DNA from: Macrosoma leucophasiata
Taxonomy: Eukaryota > Arthropoda > Insecta > Lepidoptera > Hedylidae
Assembly: GCA_036365455.1 (NCBI GenBank)
Contig: JAWQUS010000010.1
Location: forward strand, 17,408,501 to 17,472,500
DNA length: 64,000 nucleotides
Direction: 5' to 3'
Part shown: piece after piece, positions 1 to 11,527 of the stretch
Position numbering within the stretch: position 1 is the stretch's first letter
Layout: every line of letters starts with the position of its first letter
Translations under genes and position numbers: made by a program
Notes under the pieces: model-generated
Told to the model about the DNA's origin: nothing
The model's database searches: none
Seen by the model: the letters and a program-made list of their open reading frames with translations, nothing else

Positions 1-841
1 CTGGATGTTACGAAAGTGTAAAACAAGTACATATTTTGCTATATTTTGTTAAGTTTAACATTGAGGGTAAGTGAATATCTATTATATCGTAATAACATCT
101 AAGTAAGTACATACTCGTAATAACCAGGGATGTCAATGTGACCTATTAAGTGTAAACAACAGTGAAGTGAGCAACCTACGCTCTATATAGATTTTATCTT
201 AAAATACCTAAAGGACAGTGATGGATGAATATCGACATAATTCATTTATCAGCTATTAAGGTCCGTCTAATATCTGGCCTGCTTCGTCACACCAATCTAT
301 AAGTACCTACATCAACACATTAAAACGTCTCATCACATCGCACCGCTAAGTACCTACTACTTGTGTTATTTTGGGTTTCAGTGTTTCAGAATTTTTATTA
401 TAATCTAAGCAAAATATAAGGTATAGGTACCTACGTACCTCAGACGTGTAGATAGGCTTTTTTCTGCTCTGTTTGTCAAGAAAGTGTGAAACAAGCATAC
501 TTACAGTTAGCATTGAGGAAAAGTGAATACCTATTGTACCGTAGTAATCTGCATAAAAACCAGAGATATCAATGTATTAGTGTTAACACTGGTACCTATT
601 TAAAGTGAGCAACCTTAGCTCTCTGAAGCTTTTGCCTTAAAATTAAGGACAGTGATGGACGGCGCCGGCCGACATAATTCATTTATCAGCTATTCAGCTC
701 CGCCCGATATCTAGCCCACTTCGTCACACCAAACTATACATTGACACGTTACGTTAAAACGTTGCGTCACTTCGCACGGCGGCTACATAAAGGTAAGTAT
801 TCTAAGCAAAGTATAAGATAGTAGATATAATACTGGTTTTT

Positions 842-1130
842 ACTGGTGGTAGAACTCCAGTGACGGAGCTCGCGGGCGTAGGCACCACCGCATTACCTAA
901 TATACTTGCCGCTAAATGGTAGTGTTCAGCACTATGGTGTTCCTGTCAGGTGGTAATGTACAGCCCTGTAATTTCCGGCACAGAGGCGTAACACCTAAGG
1001 CCTTAGGAGTGGTAACGCATCTGCATTTTGACCTTGGTCTTTGTGTGGGTGTCTATAGGCTGCAGTCATCACTTAACATTAATGTGAACTGCATGCTTGT
1101 TTGCCACTTCCTTTACATACCTAAAACAAA
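842..1130 (+). mobile_element. SINE-like repeat, near full length
   Basis: Complete head (ctggtggtagaactccagtg) through a tail ending at 'gccacttcctttacat'. It lies inside array P between the second and third units, so it landed after the array formed. Its tail is no longer a clean poly(A). The family has no clear tRNA A/B boxes, so it may instead be the 3' UTR of an unseen LINE. Confidence 0.85.
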
Positions 1131-1414
1131 CTATTATGCCGTGAAGAATTAATGTACAAAGACTCAAATCAATACAAGGCACCTATTTAGGGTGTAGCGT
1201 GATGTTGAAGTAAGTGACTTGCGCTCACTGAAGCTTTTATCTTAAAATGAAGGACAGTGATGGATGACCGCCGACATAATTCATTTATCAGCTATTAAGG
1301 TCCGCCCGATATCTGGCCCGCTTCGTCGCACCGAATTGTACATTGACTCGTTAAAATATTGCTTCAATTCACACCGCTTCTGTAATTATGTTGTTTCAGA
1401 ATTGATATTATAAG

Positions 1415-1580
1415 CATTTGGCCGTATAGTCGAGGTGGCGTTGACCAGTTGGACCCCAGCCTACTCCTTCCCTCGTCTGGCTTGCGGGACTTGCCGCAAG
1501 CGTCAATCTTAGGCCTCGGGCGTATAAGGAGCCACCGAGCCAACCGGGCGCTTCTGTCGCAGTCCAGGCTTGCTAAGAAT
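1415..1580. repeat. GC-rich insert within array P
   Basis: A block of about 165 bp, much richer in G and C than its surroundings, separates the third and fourth P units and has no counterpart in the other units. It carries no open frame, tail or inverted ends that I can see. Likely an insertion of unknown type. Confidence 0.4.
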
Positions 1581-2192
1581 TAACAGAAACAACCTGCGCT
1601 CACAGAAACTCTTATCTTAAATTTAAAGACAGTGATGGATGGCACCTACCGACATAATTCATTTAGCTATTAAGGTCCACCCGATATCTGGCCCGCTTCG
1701 TCGCACCAAACTATAACATTGACATGTTAAAACGTGGCTTCTAATAATTTGTGTTATTTCAGAATTTATAATCTTAAGGTACCAACAGATGCAGGAAGGC
1801 ATTTATTTATAAACAAGGATACAATTCACATTGATGGTAAATGAATATACTTATAAATAAAAAAAGGTTTAAAGAACCAGAGATATCCTTGCCTATTATA
1901 ATTGTTAATCATTAACAGTGGACTCGAAGTGAGCAAACTACGCTCACTAAAGCTTTTGTCTTTAAATTAAGGAAAATGATGGATGGATGACTGCCGACAT
2001 AATTCATTTATCAGCTAAAAAATTAAGGTCTGCCTCCCCTGTTTCCACCTGTTTCATACCAAACGACCTAAAGTACATTGACATATTAAAACGTTGCGTA
2101 ATGTCGCATCACTCTAGATACTTGTGTTGTTTCAGAGTTTTTATTATAGTCCTTAGTATCTTAATCGGGTACTGTACTAAACTAAGCCTATA

Positions 2193-2473
2193 TCTATATA
2201 TATATATATATGAAATCAATTGCTGTTCGTTACTCTCGCTAAAACTCGACAACGGCTGGACCGATTTGGCTAATTTTGGTATTGAATGATTTTTGGAAGT
2301 CCAGGGAAGGTTTAAAAGGTAATAAAATATGAATAATGATGAAGAAATTGAAGGGAAATAGTAAAAACCACAATTTCATTTTCCCATACAAATAGTCCGT
2401 ATATGTATAATATATCAAATCTTTGATACATTATTTCATTGTGAGGCAATACGAAGTTTGCCGGGACAACCAG
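2193..2473 (+). mobile_element. Helitron-type non-autonomous element
   Basis: Begins A|TCTATATATAT and ends with a hairpin-forming GGCAATACGAAGTTTGCC followed a few bases later by CCAG|T, a decayed CTAG|T. The same sequence recurs inverted at 28452-28698 and 43579-43834. A TC start, a hairpin before a CTRR-type end and insertion between A and T fit Helitrons. No helicase coding sequence is present. Confidence 0.65.
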
Positions 2474-2963
2474 TTACCAATAAAATACCTTTTGGGGAAC
2501 ATACCTAATCCAGTTTGAGTTTCCACAAACATCTAACAATCTTGTAACAATCAAAATCTGCATTCCAGGTATGTACTCGTAATAAAGGCTATTTGTGCAT
2601 TGAATGCAAGCCCCCGCTCATATCGCCAGGCTTTTCCAGCAGCCGATATGTTTGCGATTCACTTCACTGAGCTGACCGATAGGCCAGCCGAGCGGTTAAT
2701 CAAAGTCCTCTTGGGCTGCTCAAGAAGTTTGCAACTCAAATATTATGATATAAGCCATATTATTTCACAAAGTTTTATTGCGTTTTTAGTTTCCGTACCT
2801 AATTTAGTTTTTTTAAGTATTTAATATCATAGATATTAAAAAATCAAACAAAAACTGAATAAAGTCATAAAAAGTTGTAAATATATGCAGTCAATGGCAG
2901 TAAGAAGTACAGATTATAAAGATTTATTTACTTACCTACATACCTAGTAAGTGCAATCACGCA

Positions 2964-3100
2964 AGATGGGCAGCAGTGTCTTTCGATAAAACTACCGTCA
3001 CTACGATCGCCAATCCGCATGCCATGCGTGGCGATTGTGGGATATCCCCTTTATGGCTTTGGTCCAACAGTCTTTTGATTGATAGGTATAATGATGATGA
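2964..3100 (+). mobile_element. RTE-type LINE 3' end fragment
   Basis: The segment carries 'gatcgccaatccgcatgcc', 'ctttggtccaacagtc' and ends in a short atgatgatga run. This is the 3' end typical of Lepidopteran RTE elements and is shared, inverted, with 55561-55768. No coding sequence remains. Confidence 0.6.
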
Positions 3101-3861
3101 CATACCTATTGACCTTATTCAGGCTTTCTGTTCTTATAAAAGGATAAAAGTGTTTTTGCTTCTCTGTTCTGCACGTAGGTAGGTAGGTACAGTTAAATTA
3201 AAAAATATTTGATAGAAGACAACAAGACATTAACACAGAACATTGTAGCGCTGGCAAATACTAATTTAGTTGCTGACAGATTAGGTTTAACGGTAACGCC
3301 TAAGCCTTCCTTTATTGGCGTTCTGCTCCAGCCATAGATTTATTATCTACTGTCTAATTGATTGATGTTTTCACACTAACAAGAATGATAAAAAAAATAG
3401 TACCAACGCGTACACTTAACATAATGTTTACTCTTTCATCTTCTCAAAATCTTTTATCAAATATTTTTTTTTATTTCTAAATTCGTTATGTTACGAAAGT
3501 TATAAAATATTATCATAGATAATATATGCTTCTTTACCCACAAGATGTTTTTGAACAAATTTAGTTGTTAGGTAGGTTACTGTGATTTGTTGCTGATTTC
3601 ATACTTAATTACATTCCACTTTTAAATCTGTAATAGGTACAACAAAAAATATGATAGGTACTGTAAAGAACCGAACTAGCACCAACAGCACTTCATTCCA
3701 CGGTGACGACCACAATTCAACTGATCCCCTCTTACGGCTCTTACCATTGACAAGCCCCTTTATACCCCCAATTACTCGATTTCGTAAACAACATTCGAGT
3801 CGTTATCTTTACAATAGCCAACAAATGTGATTCAAAATGTAAACAACCTAATTCAAATTAG
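3101..3861. other. AT-rich stretch, nothing identified
   Basis: Low-complexity AT-rich DNA with several TAGGTAGGTA tags. I see no open frame, terminal repeat or resemblance to the repeats elsewhere in the window. Confidence 0.4.
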
Positions 3862-3963
3862 GAACCTGTTTTGGCAAAAGCACCACCTGCTTATGCACAA
3901 ACACCACCTGCTTTTGCACAAACACCACCTTATTTGGCTCAAACACCACATTTTAGGCACTAA
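3862..3963 (+). CDS. Possible proline-rich terminal exon (heptapeptide repeats)
   Basis: An open frame without ATG runs from an AG at 3860-3861 to TAA at 3961-3963. It contains three 21-bp units at 3883-3903, 3904-3924 and 3925-3945, encoding PPAYAQT, PPAFAQT and PPYLAQT, then PHFRH and stop. The Y/F exchange is conservative and the frame stays open exactly through the repeat. That would suit the last exon of a secreted or structural proline-rich protein. The pyrimidine tract before the AG is weak and no partner exon was found, so a plain 21-bp minisatellite is equally possible. Confidence 0.25.
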   Translation, partial: EPVLAKAPPAYAQTPPAFAQTPPYLAQTPHFRH

Positions 3964-4144
3964 CAGTAGGTACCTAATGTCAGAGAATATAAATAATACG
4001 ACTATTGTGCATAACTTCCCTTAGATTCAACTTCACGCTAAATGCTAAACTATTCAGGATTTATGGCTCGTAATATATTTCTAAAACGAAGTCGAGACCA
4101 TTTAAAATATTTTACATAAAATTTTATTAACTCTCTTTCCAGTT

Positions 4145-4305
4145 GCAATAAAAATATCTCGGGAGGTGCACGGGAGCGCATTTGCATCACCCAATTATAT
4201 GAGGAGCGTTATTACGTGGCATTACCGTGGGTGCTGGGTGCAAATGACATTTTGCCATTTTATAGCGCTACACCTTCCCGGCATCGAGAGAGATGTAGCA
4301 AATCA
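4145..4305. promoter_or_regulatory. Candidate regulatory block with POU octamer sites
   Basis: A non-repetitive, more GC-balanced island in AT-rich DNA. It holds a perfect octamer ATTTGCAT at 4180-4187, a one-mismatch inverted octamer (GTGCAAAT) at 4238-4245, and an ATTA core between them. Such clustering is common in developmental enhancers, but octamers also arise by chance in AT-rich DNA. No neighbouring gene is visible. Confidence 0.2.
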
Positions 4306-5097
4306 ATAACTTTTACTATTTTATACGTTGACATCTGAAGCGATTTTACAAATGTATCTACTGACCTAAATAACTAATAACAACTGTACGGTAGGAATAC
4401 GTAATTAATGGTACATTAATCCTTTTTGGGGCTCTTTATATAATCCACTTAAAAGGTAACCATGGGGAACGCACCAAAATTAAACAGATGATTATTACTT
4501 TTGATTACATTTTTTGCTAATTTGATCGCAGTGGGTATAATAAAGGAGTCAGTTGAGGAAACAATAAATGGAGCAATGGGAGTATTTTTTTTGTCTATAA
4601 TTTATTAGGGACTTTGAGTTGTCGTGCGACTATGCCAGCCCCGTGGTTGCTAATTAAGGTCACCTAATCAAGAATTTATAATATTACATATACCATTGCA
4701 AAGCATTTTACTAATATCACTCAGAGGGTTGGCTAAGATGCTTTGGATTTCACCTAAATTCCTTAATGGGAGTATTGAAACTGTCGAGGACAAGTCTTGC
4801 TAAAAGCCTTTAAACTTTTAAAAATCTAAGCTTATACCATTGATAAGTCTTATAGTTCAACTGGACTGGATAATTTTGGGAAGGGTTTGAGCTCCTTCCA
4901 GCTTTCCCCTTGGATTCGATATTGGTGGTAGAGACCCGTGGATGAGATGAAAAGTCAAAAACAAATACATATTTATTCAAATCTCTATTGAATCGGCCTT
5001 TGGGGATAAGTACAGACATGTTCTTCTTCTATGACTACGGGCTTGCTGTGTTTACCATTATAAGATCTATAGGTGAGAGCTTTCAAATGTAATTTAA
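4306..5097. other. Unclassified non-coding stretch
   Basis: No repeat family from this window matches. The short minus-strand frame at 4810-5019 has no recognisable motif and is probably chance. Confidence 0.4.
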
Positions 5098-5153
5098 TGG
5101 TGGTAGAGCTCCAGGACGGAGCTCGCGGTCAAAGGCACCACCGCAAAAAAAAA
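5098..5153 (+). mobile_element. Isolated SINE head followed by poly(A)
   Basis: Only the head domain is present: GGTGGTAGAGC, a shortened hairpin (gctccaggacggagc) and GGCACCACC, followed directly by nine A residues. The remaining 230 bp or so of the family are missing, so either a short RNA was copied or an internal deletion joined head to tail. Confidence 0.7.
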
Positions 5154-5164
5154 CCTCCGTCCAT

Positions 5165-5420
5165 TAGTTATTTTATGTATGTATGTATCTTCACGCCATG
5201 TCCCTAACGGGGTAGGCAGAGAGTGTAGAGCGCCAGATATCGGGATATCTGAACCGGGGTTCTGACATACCTCTCGTGCCTCACGTACCTTCATCATTCT
5301 CTTCATACATGCACGCCGATTCCTAAGACTTTTGACCGCACCATCAGACAGAACTCGACCTATTTGGTCATGGTAGGTCAGCCTTGGTTTTCCTAGGCCT
5401 CTGCAACCGTCCACATTCGC
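5165..5420 (-). pseudogene. Retroelement ORF C-terminal remnant
   Basis: The minus-strand frame (5094-5414) reads VLSDGAVKSLRNRRACMKRM and then MKVREAREVCQN. This is the C-terminal end of a LINE-type polyprotein in Lepidoptera whose clade I cannot assign. The frame then shifts: the expected continuation DIWRSTLSAYPVR lies in another frame just downstream. The 3' end is a (CATA)n tract near 5175. The same C-terminus occurs on the plus strand at 25608-25727. Confidence 0.6.
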
Positions 5421-5599
5421 ATTGTATATCTGTTTAGTTGTTTTATATTGATATTATAATAGAAAATTTTAATATCGAAGCACCATCTCCCAAATCCGAC
5501 CCGCGAGTTGTTTTTTGGTTATGACCACCATCCAATAACTCAAGTCACTCCAGCTAGTTACACCCCCTTAATCATAAATGTCCCCACCAACGCGTTTCA

Positions 5600-5870
5600 A
5601 CGAGGCCCGGCCCCAAAGTCACTCTTAGGAAGATGCTTAAATATTTAGCTTGCCTTTTAACGATTGACTGCTGACCGAAACGTAAGTCCAATAAGAGAGC
5701 TGTCATTAATCGACACGGCACGATTAATTGTTTTATTCTACGGGCCTCGATATCCGCGGAAGATCTTCTATCAGTAAACCAGTTTTATTAAAGGTCTGCA
5801 TCGTGCAAAGGTAAGCACGTGCAGTACGTGACACGGTCTTGGGAGAGTTGGCTGGTGCTGATAACGGGTT
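5600..5870. promoter_or_regulatory. Non-repetitive island with homeodomain-type cores
   Basis: GC-balanced and unlike any repeat in the window. It contains CATTAATCG near 5703 and GATTAATTG at 5722-5730, both built on TAAT cores. Only weak, motif-level evidence supports a regulatory role. Confidence 0.15.
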
Positions 5871-6047
5871 TTTGATGTGCTCCCCGCTTTAAACTGAACT
5901 CGTAAAGGTTTTTATTGTTGATGCAAGAGATAATGCTATCTTAGATTATATTCTTTTAATATTTTCTATAGATACATAAAAGAATCTTAAATGCAGATAA
6001 AACTGTTTATTAAAATTACCATTAACAACTACATATATCTAAAATAC

Positions 6048-6118
6048 TTTTAGGGTTCCGTACATCAAAGAAATAAAACGGAACCCGTTTAAGAACACTC
6101 GTGGGTCTGTCTGTCACA
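6048..6118 (+). mobile_element. 5' fragment of the TTTTAGGGTTCCGTA repeat
   Basis: Matches the first 70 bp of the complete copy at 42358-42992, including 'ggaacccg', the 'cactcgtg' block and the CTGT repeats, then ends abruptly. Confidence 0.7.
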
Positions 6119-6122
6119 GCTG

Positions 6123-6480
6123 ATTCAGAATCAGAATCGGAAACTCATTTATTCATTTAGGGTGACAGGCACCTCTTATGACACGTCAAAAACAAACAAA
6201 ATAAATTAAAGCGAATAACAATTGATATACATGTCAAACAAGATAAAAAATATAAGTAAAGTCAAAAATATCACTAAGATAAAACTAAATGTAATAAACT
6301 AATGTAAAAGGATATCAGTAGAATGTCTCTTTTCCCCTTTACAAACTGATAACAAAGAGTAAAAAGAAAAGAAAAAGAGTAATTCTTTGTCATTCACCGG
6401 CAAAGTTCCAAAGGCCAATATGATCTGAGAAAAACTTGCCGGAAAAAACTCAGTCGGCTCTTTTAAAAATATCTCTTAGG
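6123..6480 (-). mobile_element. LINE 3' UTR remnant
   Basis: Read on the minus strand, it ends in a hexanucleotide tail (plus-strand copies of 'agaatc' near 6125) preceded by 'aataaatgagtttcc'. Further upstream is 'gccgactgagttttttcc', typical of Lepidopteran LINE 3' regions. No frame survives. Confidence 0.5.
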
Positions 6481-8610
6481 CATATTTTTACAAATTTCCA
6501 TAATTTAAACAAGCTTAAAATTAACAATATAATATCAACATTACACTTTGATTATTACATTTAACACCTTTGTGGAGCTAGATCAGCATTTTTTCACAGC
6601 AGATTTTCACTGTAAGTACCTACTGAACTGATTATTTATTGATAATTAAACAACATTAACAATTTTATGTGTTATATCTATCTGATACGAGTTCTTAATT
6701 ATACTTAGCATATTTATATCTTTAAGATATCTACTTCACAGTGAAAATAATCTAAAACCTTCCTCTAATGCATCCCATGCATATTCCTTCGCGTATACCT
6801 ATAGGCATAGGCATATACAACGTGTAACAGGATTAAATGTACAACCCAAAACTAGTTTGTTCAGAACGATAACTGAATCGATTTTAGGCATTTTTAATAT
6901 AGGTAATATTTTCTCCCAAAATTAATTAGAATGAAGTAAATTATGGTCACCCACGTGGTGAATAGTCAAAACAAACGAAAATGAGTCTTAACGTTTATCG
7001 AAAATAAAATGCTAGTCTCAACAAGTTCATGAGTACTCGAAGACGTGCATTTATTTTTTAAATAATAATTTAAGAAATAAAATAGTGTAAATTAATATTA
7101 TAGCTAGCGAGTGTAGAGGTGCGCAGGTAACGCTACATTACAATGCAACAGTGTGTCTGTGTGAGTAGGTTTGTGTTTTATGTGCGGCCGTAGGTAGTGC
7201 AGTAGGGTAGTATGCGTAGGGTGTGCATACTGTTCGTACAAATTGAGGACAACTTATTTCTTAAGCAAAGAAAATGTAATACATAAATATGTAATCTTAG
7301 TCCATGCATTACGGTTACAACTCGATTTTCTAATCGGGGTATTTGATAGTGTGCATTATTCCCGTTACATGTTGTATATAAAAGTGAAGCTATGTTTACG
7401 ACTTTACTAACTTTAATAACAACTTATGACAAACTCACTAAGTACCTACAAAACGTCGCGTTCGACAGAGTGTTCGCTGTCCAAAATAGAATTACATAAC
7501 GCAAACCGCAGAACGCCGAAGCAACGAAACGATGTACCCTGGCCCTGGTTAATAATTGTGAGATACCTCGCGGCACAATCCACTATAGACGGATGTCCAA
7601 CAAACAATATCTAAGTTTGTGTCGCTTTGTAGTAATATTTGCCGCGACTCCGAAACCCGGGGTACAGTTGGAGCGACTTCTCAAGCTTATTACTATTTGT
7701 GTTACCAAAACTTACGGATATTCTCAGCGTTTCAACGGAGTAATTGTTAATGCTACTTATTTTGTTGTTTCTGTGATGTGGTTTTATATTTTCAGTACAT
7801 TGAGTACCTTGAACGTTACGTTATTGATTTTACTGCTCTCCACATTCTTTGTGTCGTAGGGATCATTTATTGCTATTTATCCTATATATGCAAAACAAGT
7901 ATGATCTCCCAAATTTGGAACAATCACCGGCTGGCCAAATACATGACCACCTCTAATATTAATTGTATTGTAACGAACGATAAGGGAAGGTAGGTAATCC
8001 TGTGGCGGAATGCACCAAATTGATGTAGGCGTATTCACACGCTAGAATGTTACAATTTGAAGTTTTTACTGTTTGAACATATATTCAAATACATTTATGC
8101 GCACTCAAGGGCCCTAAGTGAGCAGAGAATTTGTAAACATTGTTCTTAGAAATCTCCTCCCAAACCTTCCCAAATACCAAATACGATGGTGGATGGTAAA
8201 AGATGATGTAACCAAAACATCATGAATACGCCGAATCTTATCAGACAAAGAGGCTCCTTACACTGCCATTGTCAGTTTCCTCAAAGATCATGTATGCTAA
8301 TATCAACACAAACATTTACGTATATATATGAAAATCATGAAAATGGCTTGAAATGCTGATTGACGCCGACGCCATCGGCGCCGCGGTGGAGGCATGTGTT
8401 TACGTCGCTTTAAGTAAGAATAATGGCTACACATAAATCAGAGGCATCTCCATGTTCTTTTGAGGTGCTCAGAAAAGATGTCGATGTCTTATTTAATAAT
8501 AGCGTGCTTGCCGTTGGAAAATCTGAACAAAAGATTTTCATCCTACTTATTTTATCAATTTTCGAACCCACTGTTGTGTCATTTTGTTTAAGACTTCACT
8601 TAACTGTTAG
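6481..8610. other. Non-repetitive stretch, no gene supported
   Basis: About 2.1 kb without resemblance to the repeats here. A TATA-like TATATAAAAG lies at 7375-7384, about 40 bp before a 62-codon frame (7426-7614) and overlapping frames to 7993. Those products have no recognisable domain or signal peptide, so I leave them uncalled. A GC-rich patch lies near 8370. Confidence 0.35.
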
Positions 8611-8611
8611 G

Positions 8612-8740
8612 CATTTTCACCCGACGAAAAACAAAAGAGGAAGAGGTTATCAATTCGACTGCGGTATATGATTGTTTTATGTATGACGACGCATACTCGT
8701 ATTTTTTATTGGGTGGTCCGATTTTAATTTCATTAAAAAA
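8612..8740 (+). mobile_element. Copy of the GGTTCTCAATTCGGCCGG interspersed repeat
   Basis: 'gaagaggttatcaattcgac' followed by 'tgtttta tgtatg' is a diverged version of the sequences at 17127 and 29251. Short copies of this kind are abundant in Lepidoptera; the class is uncertain. Confidence 0.4.
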
Positions 8741-10710
8741 AAAATTTAAAATTATTTTCAGTTACCTACTACTTTCAGTGGTACTTTTTTGTGAAAAAGA
8801 AAATCATTTAGCTAATGAAGCAGCAAATAGGTTTTAATGATTAGCGGTTTCAACTTATGGTCATTAACAAAAGAGCGTAGGTACTTAAGGATAAGCGTTA
8901 CATTACCATATATATCTACTAAGTGTTGAGTATTAACATCTTCCACCGTCGTGGCCCTAAATTAATAGATAATATAATACCTACCTTGTGTAAAATTTAG
9001 AAACAAAGCAGCTAACAAGTGGTGATTGAAGTACCTGCGTTCAGATCTGTGATTTTTGTGTGGTACCTGTAAGTCCTAATACATTTTAAGCCTTTAGGAC
9101 TCTATCATTAGTACTACCTATAGTAGAAAGTACTATCTTTATATGAAGGTGGCCAATTTCGACATATTTGGAGTTCAGCGACTAAACTTATTCTGCCGAC
9201 AAAAATATCATATCCTCAATTTTCTCCACCGATAAAATGACTAATCAGGGCCGCATGTTGCTGTCACGGAGGGTACCTTGTGCATGTGGGAGGATCTGTC
9301 GCCGCTGAATAGAAGTTGTTGCCAAAAAGTTGCGATTTGCGATGAAAGTTGTTATTGTACGTACGTCGGATGTGGACGTGCGGCCGGGAGCTAAACTGTG
9401 AGTACGAACGTTTATTGAGCGGAAAGCGAGCGAGTCGCCGCCCAACTTTAGTTTCGGCTTTATTTTTGTGCTGACAGGTAGCTAACAGATTTCTATGCTG
9501 TATTCTGTAACAAGTATGCGAGAGAAGATACTTAGCTTTACAATTTAATAGTTCTGTCGATTACTTTAAATTTGTAAGTGGATAATGGATCCAGGGAAGT
9601 CTAATGTGTCATCAAGCAACCTTTTAGAGGTTTACTTATTAAAAAAAATATATTAGGTAGTTACCTATCTGTTATCTAACAACTTTCTGTTTCCCATATA
9701 TTTTTACAGGTCAAAATAACATTGAATAACAATTGTATAACATTATAGTGCCTCGGTGTTCTTAGCATAGATTTTAAATAATCATTTAAGTTACGCAAGA
9801 TATGAAAAAGAAATTTTATTCCAATTTGTATTAAATCATGAAAAAATGCTAAATGAAACAGTCTAAGCAGGTACTTCTTATTCGTTGAACATAGAATAGG
9901 TATGTTAGAGCAGAGTACAATAAACTTAAGATTGTAGTTTTACTTACTTACCGTTACACATCGCAATTCACGCCCTATAGGTAAGCTTATGCATTTATAA
10001 TACAAAATGTATTGCGCACCTACTAAAATATTGCATGACACCCGGAATTGTTTTCACAGCAGACAAATTGAGTGACTAATTAGAGCATCGCGACGCGTCA
10101 TCGTCGTGACTGGGTGATTATGCACGTGGGAAATGGGAACAGTGGTGGTTGCTGTATGAAACTTGCAGCCAAAAAGTTGCCATGAAAATTGTTATTGAAC
10201 GTACGTCGGACGCACGTCTAGTGCGGAACGTTTATTGAGCGGAAAGCGAGCAAGTCCAACGAGTTGCCGCGCGTCGCCCAACTTTTTTGTTGAAGTTTTG
10301 GCTTTATTTTTGTGACGGTTGTAGGTAACGGATTTAATTCATATATTGTGTATCAAAGAATGCGAGTGAACATACTTTGTTACACGCGAATTTTTAAAAC
10401 CAATGTGTTTTTTTTCTTAAACAAACTGCACCGTTTGCTTTCTATTCGATATCAAGTTTAGATATTCTGGGGCCAGAATGACTTTAATTACTCCATGTAG
10501 GTATATCTTCTTCCCTAACATGTTTATTATTTTTTTATACACACATCGCATTCTATTGTACATTTGATTGACTAGATACTACATTATCATAAGGACGCCG
10601 GATTTATTTTCACCAAAGACAAATTAGTGACCCATTAGCTTCACGACGCGTCACCGACGCGTAGTTGCGGAACAATCGTGCATGAAAAAAAATAGCTAAA
10701 TAGAAGTTGC

Positions 10711-10888
10711 TTTTTTTTTTTTTATTTAATTGAAGTGGCAAACAAGCATGCAGTTCACATTGATGTTAAGTGATGACTGCAGCCTATAGACACCCACACA
10801 AAGACCAAGGTCAAAATGCAAATGCGTTACCACTCCTGAGGCCTAAGGTGTTATACCTCTGTGCCGGAAATTACAGGGCCGTACATTT
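10711..10888 (-). mobile_element. SINE-like repeat, tail half
   Basis: Starts with a run of T (the poly(A) tail) and continues through 'gccggaaattacagggccgt', then stops; the head is missing. It lies between the upstream part and the core of the third Z unit. Confidence 0.85.
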
Positions 10889-11406
10889 GTTGCTGTCAAA
10901 AAAGTTGCGATGAAAGTTGTTATTGCAAGCGCGATATGCGAAGCGCGGCCGCGGACACTAAACTTGTGAGTACGATCGTTTATTAAGCGGTGAGCAATCG
11001 AGTCCAACGAGTTGCAGTGCGCCGCCGTCCAACTTCATTGTTTCAGTTTTATTTTTGTGGCGATGATGACAGGTAATTAACGGATTCCATTGAAATGTAA
11101 CAAAACGCAAAAAATATATATTTACTCCATATTAGAACTTAAATCACTGCTTTCGATGCTATGAAATTTTGTAAAAAGGTTTTTTGATCTAATGTGATCA
11201 TTGTAGTTAATTTTAAAATGCTTTACCTATACATGCCCATAAAATTCATGCTTAGATCAAATGTATTTTTTTCTTCCTAACTCTAATCTGTCGATCTTAC
11301 GATACCAGCATGTAGTATTTTTTTGCTTTTTATGTTCTAGGTATGAGTAATTAGGTATTATTGATTTCAGAGCCTTGTAATAACTATCACAGAAACCAAA
11401 CTTAAA

Positions 11407-11527
11407 CCTCAGGGATGGCGATGCAACGCATTTGGCCCATGATTTTTGTGCATACGCCTATGGACTGCAGTATTAACTTTCAATCAATGTGGACCACAGC
11501 TATCATGCCTAATAACATAAAAAAAAA
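11407..11527 (+). mobile_element. Highly diverged SINE-like tail
   Basis: Recognisable pieces in order: 'cctcagggatggcgatgc', 'tatggactgcagt', 'tcaatgtgga', and 'taacataaaaaaaaa'. It is more decayed than other copies, so probably an older insertion. Confidence 0.55.

Larger units (their letters stand above)
1..2165 (+). repeat. Tandem array P: five diverged non-coding units
   Basis: Five direct copies of a non-coding unit are recognised by the shared block starting GACATAATTCATTTA at 234, 671, 1273, 1651 and 1995. Around it each copy keeps an upstream 'agtgatggatg', a downstream 'ccgatatctggcccgcttcg' or variant, a 'ttaaaacgt' block and a closing 'tgttatttcagaattt'. Spacing is irregular (about 437, 602, 378 and 344 bp), partly because a SINE and a GC-rich segment sit between copies. 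Units A, B and E also contain a diverged stretch resembling the tail of the window's main SINE ('aaacaag...cattgagg.aagtgaata'). No open frame is conserved among copies. Function unknown. Confidence 0.8.
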
